Translations under genes and position numbers: made by a program
DNA from: an uncultured delta proteobacterium
Lineage (GTDB): Bacteria > Desulfobacterota > Desulfobulbia > Desulfobulbales > Desulfocapsaceae
Assembly: GCA_903875445.1 (NCBI GenBank)
Contig: CAIQWD010000023.1
Coordinates: 1-64,000, forward strand
Reading direction: 5' to 3'
DNA: 64,000 bases
Part shown: in pieces, positions 37,937 to 47,012 of the stretch
Layout: every line of letters begins with the position of its first letter
Numbering within the stretch: the stretch's first letter is position 1
Notes under the pieces: model-generated
The model's input: the letters and a program-made list of their open reading frames with translations, nothing else
What the model was told of the DNA's origin: nothing
Databases searched by the model: none

Positions 37937-38853
37937 CTTCCCTCTCCTCCGCCCAAAAATGCCTGAAGGATGGGGAGAATCTCGACGATTTTATCCTCCA
38001 GAACATAGTGACCTCCGTCCTTGAAATAGTGACTTTCCGCCTCCGGAAAACGGCTCTGCCATTCCTTATAGAAATGATCGTTAAAGCAAAAATCCTTCCC
38101 ACCCCAGAGTATGAGAAGGGGGATATTCCGCTCTCGAAGGAGCAACAAGGAGTTTTCTATTGCCACCAGCCCGGCATAGCTTCGATGCTTTTGATGCATT
38201 GGAATATCTTCAACAAATCTGGCTATCGCCACTCTGTTGTGCCAATTGTTGTAAGGTGCCAGATAGCCCTTGATGGTTTCCGCCGAGAGCTTTTTCTCCA
38301 CAGCCATAAAACACGCCGGCCCTGCAAAACCGTTCAGCTGTCTGACAAGGATTTCACCTATTATCGGCAGGCGGCAGAGACGAATACGCCAGGGAAGTCT
38401 GGTCGAACGAAAAGCGGCGGTATTCATAAGGGTGATCTTTTCGATCTGGTCAAGGTGTTGCACCGCATAGCCGAAGCCTATTGCTCCACCCCAGTCATGG
38501 ACGATGAGTGAAAAACGATCAATCCCTAAATGCTTAAGAAGACGTCCGAGATTTTCAATATGCTGGGCAAGGCAGTAGGGATAATGAGGCGGCTTGTCGG
38601 ATAGCCCGCATCCCATATGATCGAGGGCAATAACCCGATGACTTTGTTGAAAATGGGCAATGAGATGTCGATAATAGTACGACCAGGTAGGATTGCCGTG
38701 AACCATGACAATAACCGGACCGGTGCCTTCATCAATATAATGGAGCCGGCCACCTGTTAGAGAGAGATAGTTGCTTGCGAAAGGATAGTCTTTATACACT
38801 GGCAAAAATCTGGTTTTTACATCGCCACAAGGGGGAGATACTCGGGTTTCCAT
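37933..38853 (-). CDS. oleB: OleB-like alpha/beta hydrolase (beta-lactone decarboxylase)
   Basis: The 306-residue protein has the haloalkane-dehalogenase-like fold with VMVHGNPTWSYYYR, nucleophile D120 (VHDWGG) and a late GGHYVLED histidine. OleB decarboxylates the beta-lactone made by OleC to give a cis-olefin. The start overlaps the end of the malic enzyme gene by 37 bases, which implies coupling. A haloalkane dehalogenase is the alternative reading; the oleC and oleD neighbours favour OleB. Confidence 0.82.
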   Translation of the reverse strand: METRVSPPCGDVKTRFLPVYKDYPFASNYLSLTGGRLHYIDEGTGPVIVMVHGNPTWSYYYRHLIAHFQQSHRVIALDHMGCGLSDKPPHYPYCLAQHIENLGRLLKHLGIDRFSLIVHDWGGAIGFGYAVQHLDQIEKITLMNTAAFRSTRLPWRIRLCRLPIIGEILVRQLNGFAGPACFMAVEKKLSAETIKGYLAPYNNWHNRVAIARFVEDIPMHQKHRSYAGLVAIENSLLLLRERNIPLLILWGGKDFCFNDHFYKEWQSRFPEAESHYFKDGGHYVLEDKIVEILPILQAFLGGGEGR

Positions 38854-40553
38854 CTGATTCTATCAATCAGTTTCTTCATCCTCGTTTCGTCGTTATCATG
38901 CTGAAAGTCGGAATACACGCAAGGCCTGCTGACTCCACGTTTGACTGCGACCATGGCGACCGCCAAGGCTACAGTCTTCCCCACCTGGCGAATCATATTA
39001 ACCGGCGGCACCAGTCGCCCTTTTCCGAGATCGTCAGGATTCATCATTTCCGAGATCGCATAGGCTGCGGCAGTGAAAAACTCGGGGAGTACCTCTCGGG
39101 CACCTGAGGCGAGAACGCCAAGTCCCACGCCGGGGAAAACCAAGGCATTATTGCACTGACTGATGAAAAATGAATCTTCGAGCGCATCCATGGCGGCGCA
39201 AGGATTGCTGGTGGCGACCATAACCCCTTCCTCGTTCCATTTGCGAATGTTCTGACAAAATATTTCGGGAGTGGAGATATGGTGAAACAGAGGAAGAATC
39301 AGAGGACGAGTTGTATTATGTTTGAGAGCCGCGACGGCTTCTGTGCGGAAAAAGAAATCCTGACCGGTGGTCCCCACCAAGACGGTAATCCCGGCTTGAC
39401 GAATAATTTCGGGGAGATCTATTTTATTTATGGTACTGATCCAGGGGTATTTCTTCTTGTCTTTGGCAAATTTCCTTTTGTAAAGCGCCATGTCGCGATG
39501 GTTGGTGACAAGGCCCTGAGAGTCGATCATAAAGATACATTCAAGGGCCTGTTTCTCTGACAATCCTTCTGATATTAAAGCGTTACGTATTTGTTCACCG
39601 ATTCCAACTCCTCCTGCCCCGGCGCCGTTGATGAGAAAGCGTTGTTCGGTGAGCTTTTCTTTTTTAACCTTCATTGCCGAAAGAATCGCCGCCAAGGCGA
39701 CGGCACCCGTGCCCTGGATATCGTCATTGAAGGATATCAATTCATCGACAAAGGCATCGCGGATACTGAAGGCGTTGTGCTGCGAGAAATCTTCCCATTG
39801 ACAGAGGGCATTGGGAAACACATTGCGAAAGGCCCGGACAAATCTGCCGATGAAGGACAGATATTCCTCTCCTTGCAATCTTCTGTGCCGCCAGCCAAGA
39901 TATTGAATGTCGGAAAGCAGCTTTTCATTATCGGTGCCGACATCCAGCGAAATCGGCAGGCAATGCCAGGGGGCGATACCTGCACCCTGGGTGTAGAGCA
40001 TCAATTTTCCAAGACATACGGCGATGCCGCCGGCGCCCTGATCGCCGATGCCAAGCACACCCTGATTGTCGGTTACCACTGCCACCCGGATATCGCGGTG
40101 GACAAACCGGCGCAGGATATCTTCGGCCCTGTCGATATTACCGGGGTAAAAGTGCAGACCATTCGCCTGGCGAAACATCGATGAATATTTCTGCACCGCC
40201 ATGCCGATGGTGGGTGTGTAAATGATTTTTATATAGTTTTCGATATCGCTTTTTATCAGGGCATGGGCCAGAGTGACATTCCGGTCAAACATCGCCCGGA
40301 TAAAGATGAATTTTTCTATATCATCGGCCTTGTCTTCAACCTTAATACGCGAGCTTTGCACTTGACCTTCGAGATTTCGCACCCCAGGCGGAAGAGTTGC
40401 CTCAAGATTCAGGAGCTTTCTCTCCTCCGGAGTAAAGGCCGTCCCCTTATTAATATAACTGCAGGATCTGGCCGAGGCACCACTGGCATAAACAATAATT
40501 TCCCTGGTGTTGCCGTATTCGTCATATTTGAATCTGTAGAGATTTGCCGCCAT
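38817..40553 (-). CDS. NAD-dependent malic enzyme
   Basis: This 578-residue enzyme of the large malic-enzyme family (MaeA/SfcA type) has IIYTPTIGMAVQKYS, GIGDQGAGGIAVCLGK, FNDDIQGTGAVALAAIL and a nucleotide fold with INGAGAGGVGIGE. It decarboxylates malate to pyruvate with NAD(P)H formation. A GGAGGGG ribosome-binding site precedes the ATG. The overlap with oleB places it at the head of the malic enzyme-oleBCD-bepA-like operon. Pyruvate and reductant supply to olefin synthesis would be logical but is inference. Confidence 0.92.
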   Translation of the reverse strand: MAANLYRFKYDEYGNTREIIVYASGASARSCSYINKGTAFTPEERKLLNLEATLPPGVRNLEGQVQSSRIKVEDKADDIEKFIFIRAMFDRNVTLAHALIKSDIENYIKIIYTPTIGMAVQKYSSMFRQANGLHFYPGNIDRAEDILRRFVHRDIRVAVVTDNQGVLGIGDQGAGGIAVCLGKLMLYTQGAGIAPWHCLPISLDVGTDNEKLLSDIQYLGWRHRRLQGEEYLSFIGRFVRAFRNVFPNALCQWEDFSQHNAFSIRDAFVDELISFNDDIQGTGAVALAAILSAMKVKKEKLTEQRFLINGAGAGGVGIGEQIRNALISEGLSEKQALECIFMIDSQGLVTNHRDMALYKRKFAKDKKKYPWISTINKIDLPEIIRQAGITVLVGTTGQDFFFRTEAVAALKHNTTRPLILPLFHHISTPEIFCQNIRKWNEEGVMVATSNPCAAMDALEDSFFISQCNNALVFPGVGLGVLASGAREVLPEFFTAAAYAISEMMNPDDLGKGRLVPPVNMIRQVGKTVALAVAMVAVKRGVSRPCVYSDFQHDNDETRMKKLIDRIRWKPEYLPLVAM

Positions 40554-40592
40554 ACTTAAGCCCCCTCCATGTTACCTCAATGAATTGTGCGA

Positions 40593-40621
40593 TTGACAAG
40601 TATCATTCTTTGCCGCATAAT
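40593..40621 (+). promoter_or_regulatory. promoter of the KamA-family gene, close to its start codon
   Basis: TTGACA (40593-40598) and CATAAT (40616-40621) are 17 bases apart. Only 8 bases separate the -10 box from the ATG at 40630, so transcription should begin at or next to the start codon. No ribosome-binding site is visible. Confidence 0.6.
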
Positions 40622-40629
40622 GCCCGGCC

Positions 40630-41679
40630 ATGGAAACCTGGCAACTCATTTTGCAAAACAGCATAACCACGCTTGATGGTCTGAAAAGACAATTGGATTG
40701 TGATGATACCGCATTAGGGCAAGTAATAGCAAACTTTCCCATGCGAATAAATCCCTATTTTGCAAATTTGATACAATCTCCCGGTGACCCGATTTGGAAA
40801 CAGGCGGTTCCCGATGTGGCGGAACTTAGCGATACGGTGTGCGTGGCCGACCCTTTAGGAGAAGAAAATCTCAGCCCGGTCACGGGTCTCGTGCATAAAT
40901 ATCCGGACAGGGTGTTGTTTCTGATTTCCAACCAGTGTGCCATGTACTGTAGATTCTGCACAAGAAAACGGAAAGTAGGCACGGCCAGGATGAGGATTGA
41001 CGATTCGACCCTTTCAGCCGGCTACGAGTACCTGCGAAATCATCCTGAGGTACGAGAAGTCCTGCTTTCCGGGGGAGATCCCCTGCTGCTGGCGGATGAG
41101 GAAATCGGCGAAATCCTCAGCAACCTGCGGGCGATCCCTTCAATAGAGATCATTCGCATCGGCACCCGGGTGCCTTCGGTTCTGCCTATGCGCATTACCA
41201 ATAGCCTTGTCGCTATTCTCAAAGCTCACCACCCTCTTTATATCAATACCCACTTCAATCATCCGCTGGAAATAACAAAGGAATCTTCTCTTGCCTGCAC
41301 CATGCTTGCAGATGCCGGCATTCCCCTCGGCTGTCAGACGGTTTTGCTTAAAGGAGTGAATGACAATGCCGATACCATCAAGCAGTTGATGCTGGCCCTG
41401 CTGCGTATCCGGGTCAAACCCTACTATCTCTTTCAGGCAGACCTTACCCGGGGAACAAATCATTTCCGCACACCAACCGAAACCGGCATAGCAATCATGC
41501 GTAAGCTGTACGGCCATATTTCCGGGATGGCTATCCCCACCTTGGCGCTTGATGCCCCCGGAGGTAAAGGAAAAATACCCCTGACACCGCAATTCATTTT
41601 GCAAAAAGGTAAAAACCTTCTTTTTGAAAATTACCGGGGAGAGATCTGCACCTATCCTGAAGCCGGCGAAGGACTCTGA
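40630..41679 (+). CDS. KamA-family radical SAM protein (lysine 2,3-aminomutase-like)
   Basis: The 349-residue protein has the cluster motif C103-x3-C107-x2-C110 (CAMYCRFC), VLLSGGDPLLL and QTVLLKGVNDN of the KamA/EpmB family. At this length it is closer to EpmB, which beta-lysylates EF-P with EpmA, than to the longer catabolic aminomutases. Neither EpmA nor efp is in the window, so the specific role is open. It is divergent from malic enzyme and has a promoter adjoining its start. Confidence 0.85.
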   Translation: METWQLILQNSITTLDGLKRQLDCDDTALGQVIANFPMRINPYFANLIQSPGDPIWKQAVPDVAELSDTVCVADPLGEENLSPVTGLVHKYPDRVLFLISNQCAMYCRFCTRKRKVGTARMRIDDSTLSAGYEYLRNHPEVREVLLSGGDPLLLADEEIGEILSNLRAIPSIEIIRIGTRVPSVLPMRITNSLVAILKAHHPLYINTHFNHPLEITKESSLACTMLADAGIPLGCQTVLLKGVNDNADTIKQLMLALLRIRVKPYYLFQADLTRGTNHFRTPTETGIAIMRKLYGHISGMAIPTLALDAPGGKGKIPLTPQFILQKGKNLLFENYRGEICTYPEAGEGL

Positions 41680-41686
41680 TACATTC

Positions 41687-41743
41687 AACCGGAGGTATTG
41701 TCCCGGCAGCTCCGGTTTCTCCGAGAGAATCGATTCTTTTTTT
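41687..41743 (+). terminator. possible terminator after the KamA-family gene
   Basis: AACCGGAG (41687-41694) pairs with CTCCGGTT (41710-41717). A second palindrome, AGAATCGATTCT (41726-41737), runs into a stretch of seven or eight T residues. The short loopless stem makes this a weak call. Confidence 0.35.
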
Positions 41744-41834
41744 GTTGCCCTTTGCATCTTAGGCGGTAATCGGTATAATTTAGATTGCAACAAGCTTTCC
41801 CTCTTTCTCACCTCCACCAGTCGGATTGCCTAAA

Positions 41835-43385
41835 ATGACACAAGACGAACTCCTGGAAAAAATTCTCAGCTCCTCCGAGCTTCCAACCTTGCCCACAGTT
41901 GCTTCAAAGCTTATTTCCCTGACGGCCAAGGAAGATGCGACTCTTGCCGACATCGGCGACCTTGTTGCCCGTGACATCTCTTTATCGGCCAAGATTTTAA
42001 AGGTGTCGAACTCGGCATTCTACAGTTTTCCCCAACAAATCGGCTCGATCCAACAGGCGGTGAGTATCCTCGGGATGAATGCTGTCCGTAGCCTCGTTTT
42101 ATCCTTCTCCTTTTTGAATATTAAAGGCGGAAAAATCGCCAACCGCTTCGATTTTGAAGTATTTTGGCAGAAATCGCTGGCATCGGCGGTTGCTGCAAGA
42201 CTCATCCTTGAAAAGGTCAAAGGCATCGATGCCGAGGAAGGCTTTGTTACCGGCTTATTGCAAAACCTTGGGGAATTGATTTTGGCGAGAACCTTTCCCG
42301 AAGAATATGAAAAAGTGTTGCAAGGTATAGGCGAAACTCAAGCGGACACCTGTGTTGCCGAACAAGCAGTATTCGGTGCCGATCACACACTCGTGGGTAC
42401 CAGGGTAGCAAAAAGTTGGGGATTTCCCGAATCGCTGGTGGCTCCTCTGGAATTTCACCATGATCCCGATAAATATTCAGGCAGTAACGCCACTATCCGT
42501 ACCACGATCAAGGCCGTATATCTTTCCGACCATCTCACCAATATCTTGTTTTCCAACAAGCCCGAGGCCTACCATAAAAAGTTCCAAAAGGAGGCAACCA
42601 AACTCCTCGGCCTGTCTGGGGAAGCCATTGAATCGGTTCTTGAACAGCTGCATCTTCGCGTAAAGGAAGCAGGCACCTATTTCAATTTGAAGGTGCAAAC
42701 CAGCAAATCCGTCCAGGAAATCCTCCAGGAAGCCAATATTCGCCTGAGCCTCATCAATCTCGACTACGATCAGATGAACAAGCAGCTGATCCAGGCAAAA
42801 ATCAACCTGGAAAATCTCACCAGAGCCCTGGAGGAAAAAAATAAAATACTCGACAACCTTGCCAATATCGACGGCCTTACCGGCATAAATAATCATCGAT
42901 TTTTTCAAAATGCCCTCGACCAGGAGATCAGCCGTTCGATTCGCAACACTACCTCGATCTCCCTGCTTTTTATTGATATTGATTTCTTTAAGAAATTCAA
43001 TGACACCTATGGCCATCAGGTGGGAGATTTCGTTCTCGTCCAATTTGCCAAGACCATTCGCGACAATATTCGCCAATATGATGTGTTGGCCAGGTATGGA
43101 GGAGAGGAGTTTGTGGTTATCCTGCCGGAGACAAATACCGAAGAAGCGATGGTTGTCGGTGAAAAACTCCGTGTTGCCATTGAAAGCACGATCTTCCGAG
43201 ACACGCGCGAAGAATATCGTGTGACAGCAAGTTTTGGCCAGGCATGCTGTAAGCCGGCGGTAGAAGATAATTTCAGCAAAGATACTCTGATCACCCATGC
43301 CGACCAGGCGCTGTATGAGGCCAAGGAAAAGGGGCGCAACAGGGTGGTGGCCTTTACCCCGAAGAAGAAATGGTTTTCCTTCTAA
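41835..43385 (+). CDS. HDOD-GGDEF signalling protein (diguanylate cyclase)
   Basis: The 516-residue protein has an N-terminal HDOD domain (about 10-215: LPTLPTVASKLI, SAKILKVSNSAFY, GSIQQAVSILG), a coiled-coil region near 290-345 and a C-terminal GGDEF domain. The active site is GGEEF (422-426) and an RQYD inhibitory-site motif lies five residues before it, so it should make c-di-GMP under product inhibition. The cytoplasmic HDOD input is unknown. The ATG at 41835 was preferred to a TTG nine bases upstream. There is no operon partner. Confidence 0.9.
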   Translation: MTQDELLEKILSSSELPTLPTVASKLISLTAKEDATLADIGDLVARDISLSAKILKVSNSAFYSFPQQIGSIQQAVSILGMNAVRSLVLSFSFLNIKGGKIANRFDFEVFWQKSLASAVAARLILEKVKGIDAEEGFVTGLLQNLGELILARTFPEEYEKVLQGIGETQADTCVAEQAVFGADHTLVGTRVAKSWGFPESLVAPLEFHHDPDKYSGSNATIRTTIKAVYLSDHLTNILFSNKPEAYHKKFQKEATKLLGLSGEAIESVLEQLHLRVKEAGTYFNLKVQTSKSVQEILQEANIRLSLINLDYDQMNKQLIQAKINLENLTRALEEKNKILDNLANIDGLTGINNHRFFQNALDQEISRSIRNTTSISLLFIDIDFFKKFNDTYGHQVGDFVLVQFAKTIRDNIRQYDVLARYGGEEFVVILPETNTEEAMVVGEKLRVAIESTIFRDTREEYRVTASFGQACCKPAVEDNFSKDTLITHADQALYEAKEKGRNRVVAFTPKKKWFSF

Positions 43386-43404
43386 GGTTGAGTAACAACA
43401 ACCA

Positions 43405-45936
43405 TCACATCATGTTTTCCGGATCGACATCGATCACCAGAACACAATCGCTCTTTATCAAACTTTTCCGCTGGCTCCGAAGAGTAGTACATAGAGCGTA
43501 CAGTTCCTCCGTATCGACGCCCTTGAGAAGAACCTGCCAGCGATACTTATCTTTGATTTTGTCCAAGGGTGATGGAGCCGGGCCAAGTACCTCTATGCGA
43601 AATTTCTCTTTTTCCACCGATTTCCTGGAAAACCGGGCAATGGTAAGTGCCGTTTCCTGTACATCGGTTTCCACCCGGCCGCCAACCCGGAGAACGGTCA
43701 GGCGGACAAAGGGCGGAAAAATAGGATGCTTGCGGAGACGCATCTCGTGGTCAAACATTTTCCCGTACTCATGTTGCCTGGCGTAGACAATGGCGTAGTG
43801 GTTGGGCCGCATGGTCTGTATTATAACCTCTCCCGGCTCCTCGCCGCGACCGGCCCTGCCCGTCACCTGGGTGAGAAGCTGGAAAGTTTTTTCCGCCGCG
43901 CGAAAATCCGGCATGCTCATACCGCCATCGGCCCACACCACGCCTACCAGAGTAACGTTCGGGAAGTGGTGGCCCTTGGCAATCATCTGGGTGCCGATGA
44001 GGATATCGATTTTTCCGTTATGCATATCGGCGAGGGTGGCCAGAAATTTTTTCCGGTCTGATGCGGTATCGGAATCGAGTCGTACGATTCGCGCCTCCGG
44101 CAGAAGCTCTCGAACCTCTTCCTCGACTCTTTCCGTGCCAAAGCCTGCCGGTACCAGGTCCGTCGATCGGCATTGCAGACAGATGGTCTTGCCGGGCACG
44201 GTGAAGCCGCAGTAGTGGCAAATGAGCTGGTTCTTGCCCTTATGCAGGGTCAGAGATACATGGCAATGGCTGCATTGCACCGGAGTGCCGCAATCCCGAC
44301 AGAGAACAACCGCAGAAAAACCTCGCCGATTGAGGAGCAAAATACTTTGCCGACGATTCTTAAGATTTTTGCGTAGCTTATCAAGGAGTTCCGGCTGGAT
44401 GCTACCCTTGTTGTCCTTTGCCTGTTTTTTGTTAAGGTCAATGAGGGTTACTACGGGCAGCGATCTGCTGCCTACCCGTTCGGTCATGTTAAGAAGAACA
44501 TATTTCCCCGACTGCGCATGGGCATAGCTGGTAATGGAAGGTGTTGCCGAACCGAGGATCACCACACTGCCGTGGTGTCGCGCTCGCAGCACGGCGAGAT
44601 CCCTGCCATGATAGCGGAAACTGTCGTCCTGCTTATAGCTTGCGTCATGTTCTTCATCGACGACAATCAGCCCCGGATCCTTCAGGGGCGCGAAAATTGC
44701 CGATCGGGCACCGATAACCACCCTTGCCTTGCCGCTCAGGGCGAGGGAGAACTGATCAAATCTTTCTACCCCGGAAAGACCCGAGTGCAGAAGAACCACC
44801 TGCTCGCCGAAACGGGAGAGCAGGTGCGCTTCCAACTGCGTTGCCAGGGCAATTTCCGGCACGAGAATAAGGACATCCCGGCCTTCAGCCAGGGTTCTTT
44901 CGGCCGCCTGGAGATACACCTCGGTCTTGCCGCAACCGGTTATGCCGTGGAGGAGAAAGGGGGTAAAAAGGCGTTTTTCGATCGCCGGCAGGATTTTACT
45001 CAACACCATGTTTTGTTCAGGTGAAAGCGCCTCAGGCCTCGGATAATAGTGAAATTGCTCCCCGAAGGGGGAACGAAAAACTCGTTCCCGGCTGGCGATA
45101 ACCAGCCCTTTTACCCGCAGATTGTCCATCGCCTTTGACGCCCCGGCATAGCACGTTCGTAATTCCCTGAGAGGCACCGGTTTGCCATGGTATTCCTGGT
45201 TCAGCCGATGGAGAGCATACAGGGCTCTGGCCTCGGACAGGCTTACCTCTATGGCATTTTGCGCATTGATCATTTGCCGGTAGTTACTGATTGTGTCAGG
45301 GCTGGCATCCCAATCCGCAGGAGGTGCCGGAGGATCGCCTGCAGAGGAGTAACAGGTTTCGCGCTTTTCTCCGACGGCATCCTTCGACAGGCTTACATCA
45401 AGGGAGAGAGCCTGCATTTGCAGGAACTTGCCGAGCATTTTTTTATTGCTCTTGTCAGTCAAAACCTTGGCCGTTTCCCGTGGGCCAAGCTGGCCTTGAG
45501 CGACAATTTGCTTTATCCAAGGGGGGAGATCGTCGGTGAAAAAGCCGGCCAGGGTGTCCGGCTCAGTTTTTAAAACCAGTCTTTTCTGGCTTTTTGTGGT
45601 GAGTCCGCCAGGTAAAGCAGTTTTTAATACCAGTCCAAGCGGGTAATGATAATAATTTGCCACCCATCTAAAGAATGGTACGAGATTCTCGTGGAAGAAC
45701 GGAAAATCGCCCAGAAACCCCAGGATCTCCTTTATCGTATACTGGGTTTCCAGGGGAGTGGGCTGAAGGCCGACGACATAGCCGGTTACCTTGCGGTTTC
45801 CAAGTGGTACAAGAACCCTGCGTCCGATTAGGCTTTGCCGGTCGGGACCAATTTCGCCATCCTCGTGCTGTGCCGATACACCGTAGGTTAAGGTGTATTC
45901 AAGGGGGACGGTGACGGCGACCTCCAGATATGTCAT
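43405..45936 (-). CDS. priA: primosomal protein N' (helicase PriA)
   Basis: This 843-residue helicase is longer than E. coli PriA (732). It has the 3' DNA-binding domain, Walker A GITGCGKTEVYL, DEEHDASYKQDDSFRYHGRD and eight zinc-binding cysteines (CRDCG, CSHC, CHYCG, CLQC). It restarts stalled replication forks. The extra length lies largely in the stretch around residues 140-240. It overlaps galU by 4 bases. It is convergent with the HDOD-GGDEF gene. Confidence 0.95.
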   Translation of the reverse strand: MTYLEVAVTVPLEYTLTYGVSAQHEDGEIGPDRQSLIGRRVLVPLGNRKVTGYVVGLQPTPLETQYTIKEILGFLGDFPFFHENLVPFFRWVANYYHYPLGLVLKTALPGGLTTKSQKRLVLKTEPDTLAGFFTDDLPPWIKQIVAQGQLGPRETAKVLTDKSNKKMLGKFLQMQALSLDVSLSKDAVGEKRETCYSSAGDPPAPPADWDASPDTISNYRQMINAQNAIEVSLSEARALYALHRLNQEYHGKPVPLRELRTCYAGASKAMDNLRVKGLVIASRERVFRSPFGEQFHYYPRPEALSPEQNMVLSKILPAIEKRLFTPFLLHGITGCGKTEVYLQAAERTLAEGRDVLILVPEIALATQLEAHLLSRFGEQVVLLHSGLSGVERFDQFSLALSGKARVVIGARSAIFAPLKDPGLIVVDEEHDASYKQDDSFRYHGRDLAVLRARHHGSVVILGSATPSITSYAHAQSGKYVLLNMTERVGSRSLPVVTLIDLNKKQAKDNKGSIQPELLDKLRKNLKNRRQSILLLNRRGFSAVVLCRDCGTPVQCSHCHVSLTLHKGKNQLICHYCGFTVPGKTICLQCRSTDLVPAGFGTERVEEEVRELLPEARIVRLDSDTASDRKKFLATLADMHNGKIDILIGTQMIAKGHHFPNVTLVGVVWADGGMSMPDFRAAEKTFQLLTQVTGRAGRGEEPGEVIIQTMRPNHYAIVYARQHEYGKMFDHEMRLRKHPIFPPFVRLTVLRVGGRVETDVQETALTIARFSRKSVEKEKFRIEVLGPAPSPLDKIKDKYRWQVLLKGVDTEELYALCTTLRSQRKSLIKSDCVLVIDVDPENMM

Positions 45937-46805
45937 TGACCTGCGACAATCTCCTTCAGGTGTTCAAGCAACTGTTTGCCGAGGCCGGGATGCCTTAACC
46001 CATAGGCAATGATTGCCTTGAGATAGCCCATTTTATCACCGGCATCAAAGCGTGTGCCTTCAAATTCATAGGCGTACATGGCCCGTTTCTTGGTGAGGGC
46101 AAGGAGGGCGTCGGTGAGTTGAATCTCGCCGCCGTGCCCGGGGGTGGTGGTATCAAGAATGGAAAATATCTCCGGCATGAGAATGTATCGACCGATGATC
46201 GCCATATCCGAATCGGTGGTGCCCGGTGCCGGTTTTTCGACCATGCGCGAGACTTTGAAAGTGCGGTCGTGGGCGTCTTTCTCGCCCTCGACAATACCAT
46301 ATTGGAAGGTTTCACTCTGCGGTACACGCTGAATGGCGACAATAGATTCTCCGACCTCATCAAAGAGGTCAAGCATTTGTTTAGCGCAGGGAATTTTACT
46401 CAACACCAAATCATCGCCAAGACATACCATGAACGGTTCGTTACCAACCACATGGCGGGCAGTCCAGATGGCATGACCCAGACCAAGAGGCTTTTTTTGC
46501 CTAACCGAGACGATATCGATGAGATTGGAAATGTTGTTAAGTTCTTCGCCCAGAACAACCTTTTTCTTTTCTTTTAAGACCGCATCCAGATGAAAATTAT
46601 AATCGAAGTGGTTCTCGATTGCCGATTTGCCTTCGCTGGTGACAAAAATTACCTGATCGATCCCTGATGCAACAACCTCTTCGACTATATATTGGATAGT
46701 CGGGCGATCGACAATGGTCAGCAATTCCTTAGGGATAGATTTGGTCGCCGGCAGAAATCTGGTGCCTAGGCCGGCAACGGGAATAACAGCTTTGCGTACT
46801 TTCAT
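45933..46805 (-). CDS. galU: UTP-glucose-1-phosphate uridylyltransferase
   Basis: The 290-residue nucleotidyltransferase has GLGTRFLPATKSIPKELL and FVTSEGKSAIENHFD. It makes UDP-glucose for LPS and exopolysaccharide synthesis. The ATG at 46805 follows AGAGG and starts the usual MKVRKAVIPVAG; an upstream 18-residue extension was rejected. It overlaps priA in an ATGA. Confidence 0.95.
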   Translation of the reverse strand: MKVRKAVIPVAGLGTRFLPATKSIPKELLTIVDRPTIQYIVEEVVASGIDQVIFVTSEGKSAIENHFDYNFHLDAVLKEKKKVVLGEELNNISNLIDIVSVRQKKPLGLGHAIWTARHVVGNEPFMVCLGDDLVLSKIPCAKQMLDLFDEVGESIVAIQRVPQSETFQYGIVEGEKDAHDRTFKVSRMVEKPAPGTTDSDMAIIGRYILMPEIFSILDTTTPGHGGEIQLTDALLALTKKRAMYAYEFEGTRFDAGDKMGYLKAIIAYGLRHPGLGKQLLEHLKEIVAGQ

Positions 46806-46879
46806 AAAAACCTCTTTTTTGGTAACAGGAAGCCACTTGGTATGGTATGTATCGGGCAAACGTTTGGAGGGAGACTTTA

Positions 46880-46929
46880 GGAACCGTTACGAAAAAATTC
46901 CCCATTGGTTCCATTTTCGTTACGGCTCC
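46880..46929. repeat. imperfect inverted repeat in the galU-hrpA intergenic region
   Basis: CCGTTACGAAAA (46884-46895) and TTTTCGTTACGG (46914-46925) are complementary with one mismatch, and flanking GGAA/CTCC extends the arms to about 16 bases. It lies between two divergent genes and could be an operator or a leader hairpin. Confidence 0.4.
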
Positions 46930-47012
46930 TTATGCCGTTTCCAGTATTTCTATGGCCAAATTCATATTGGACAACGGCGCAACATACTTTACCAGTGACA
47001 GCCATTTTTTTC

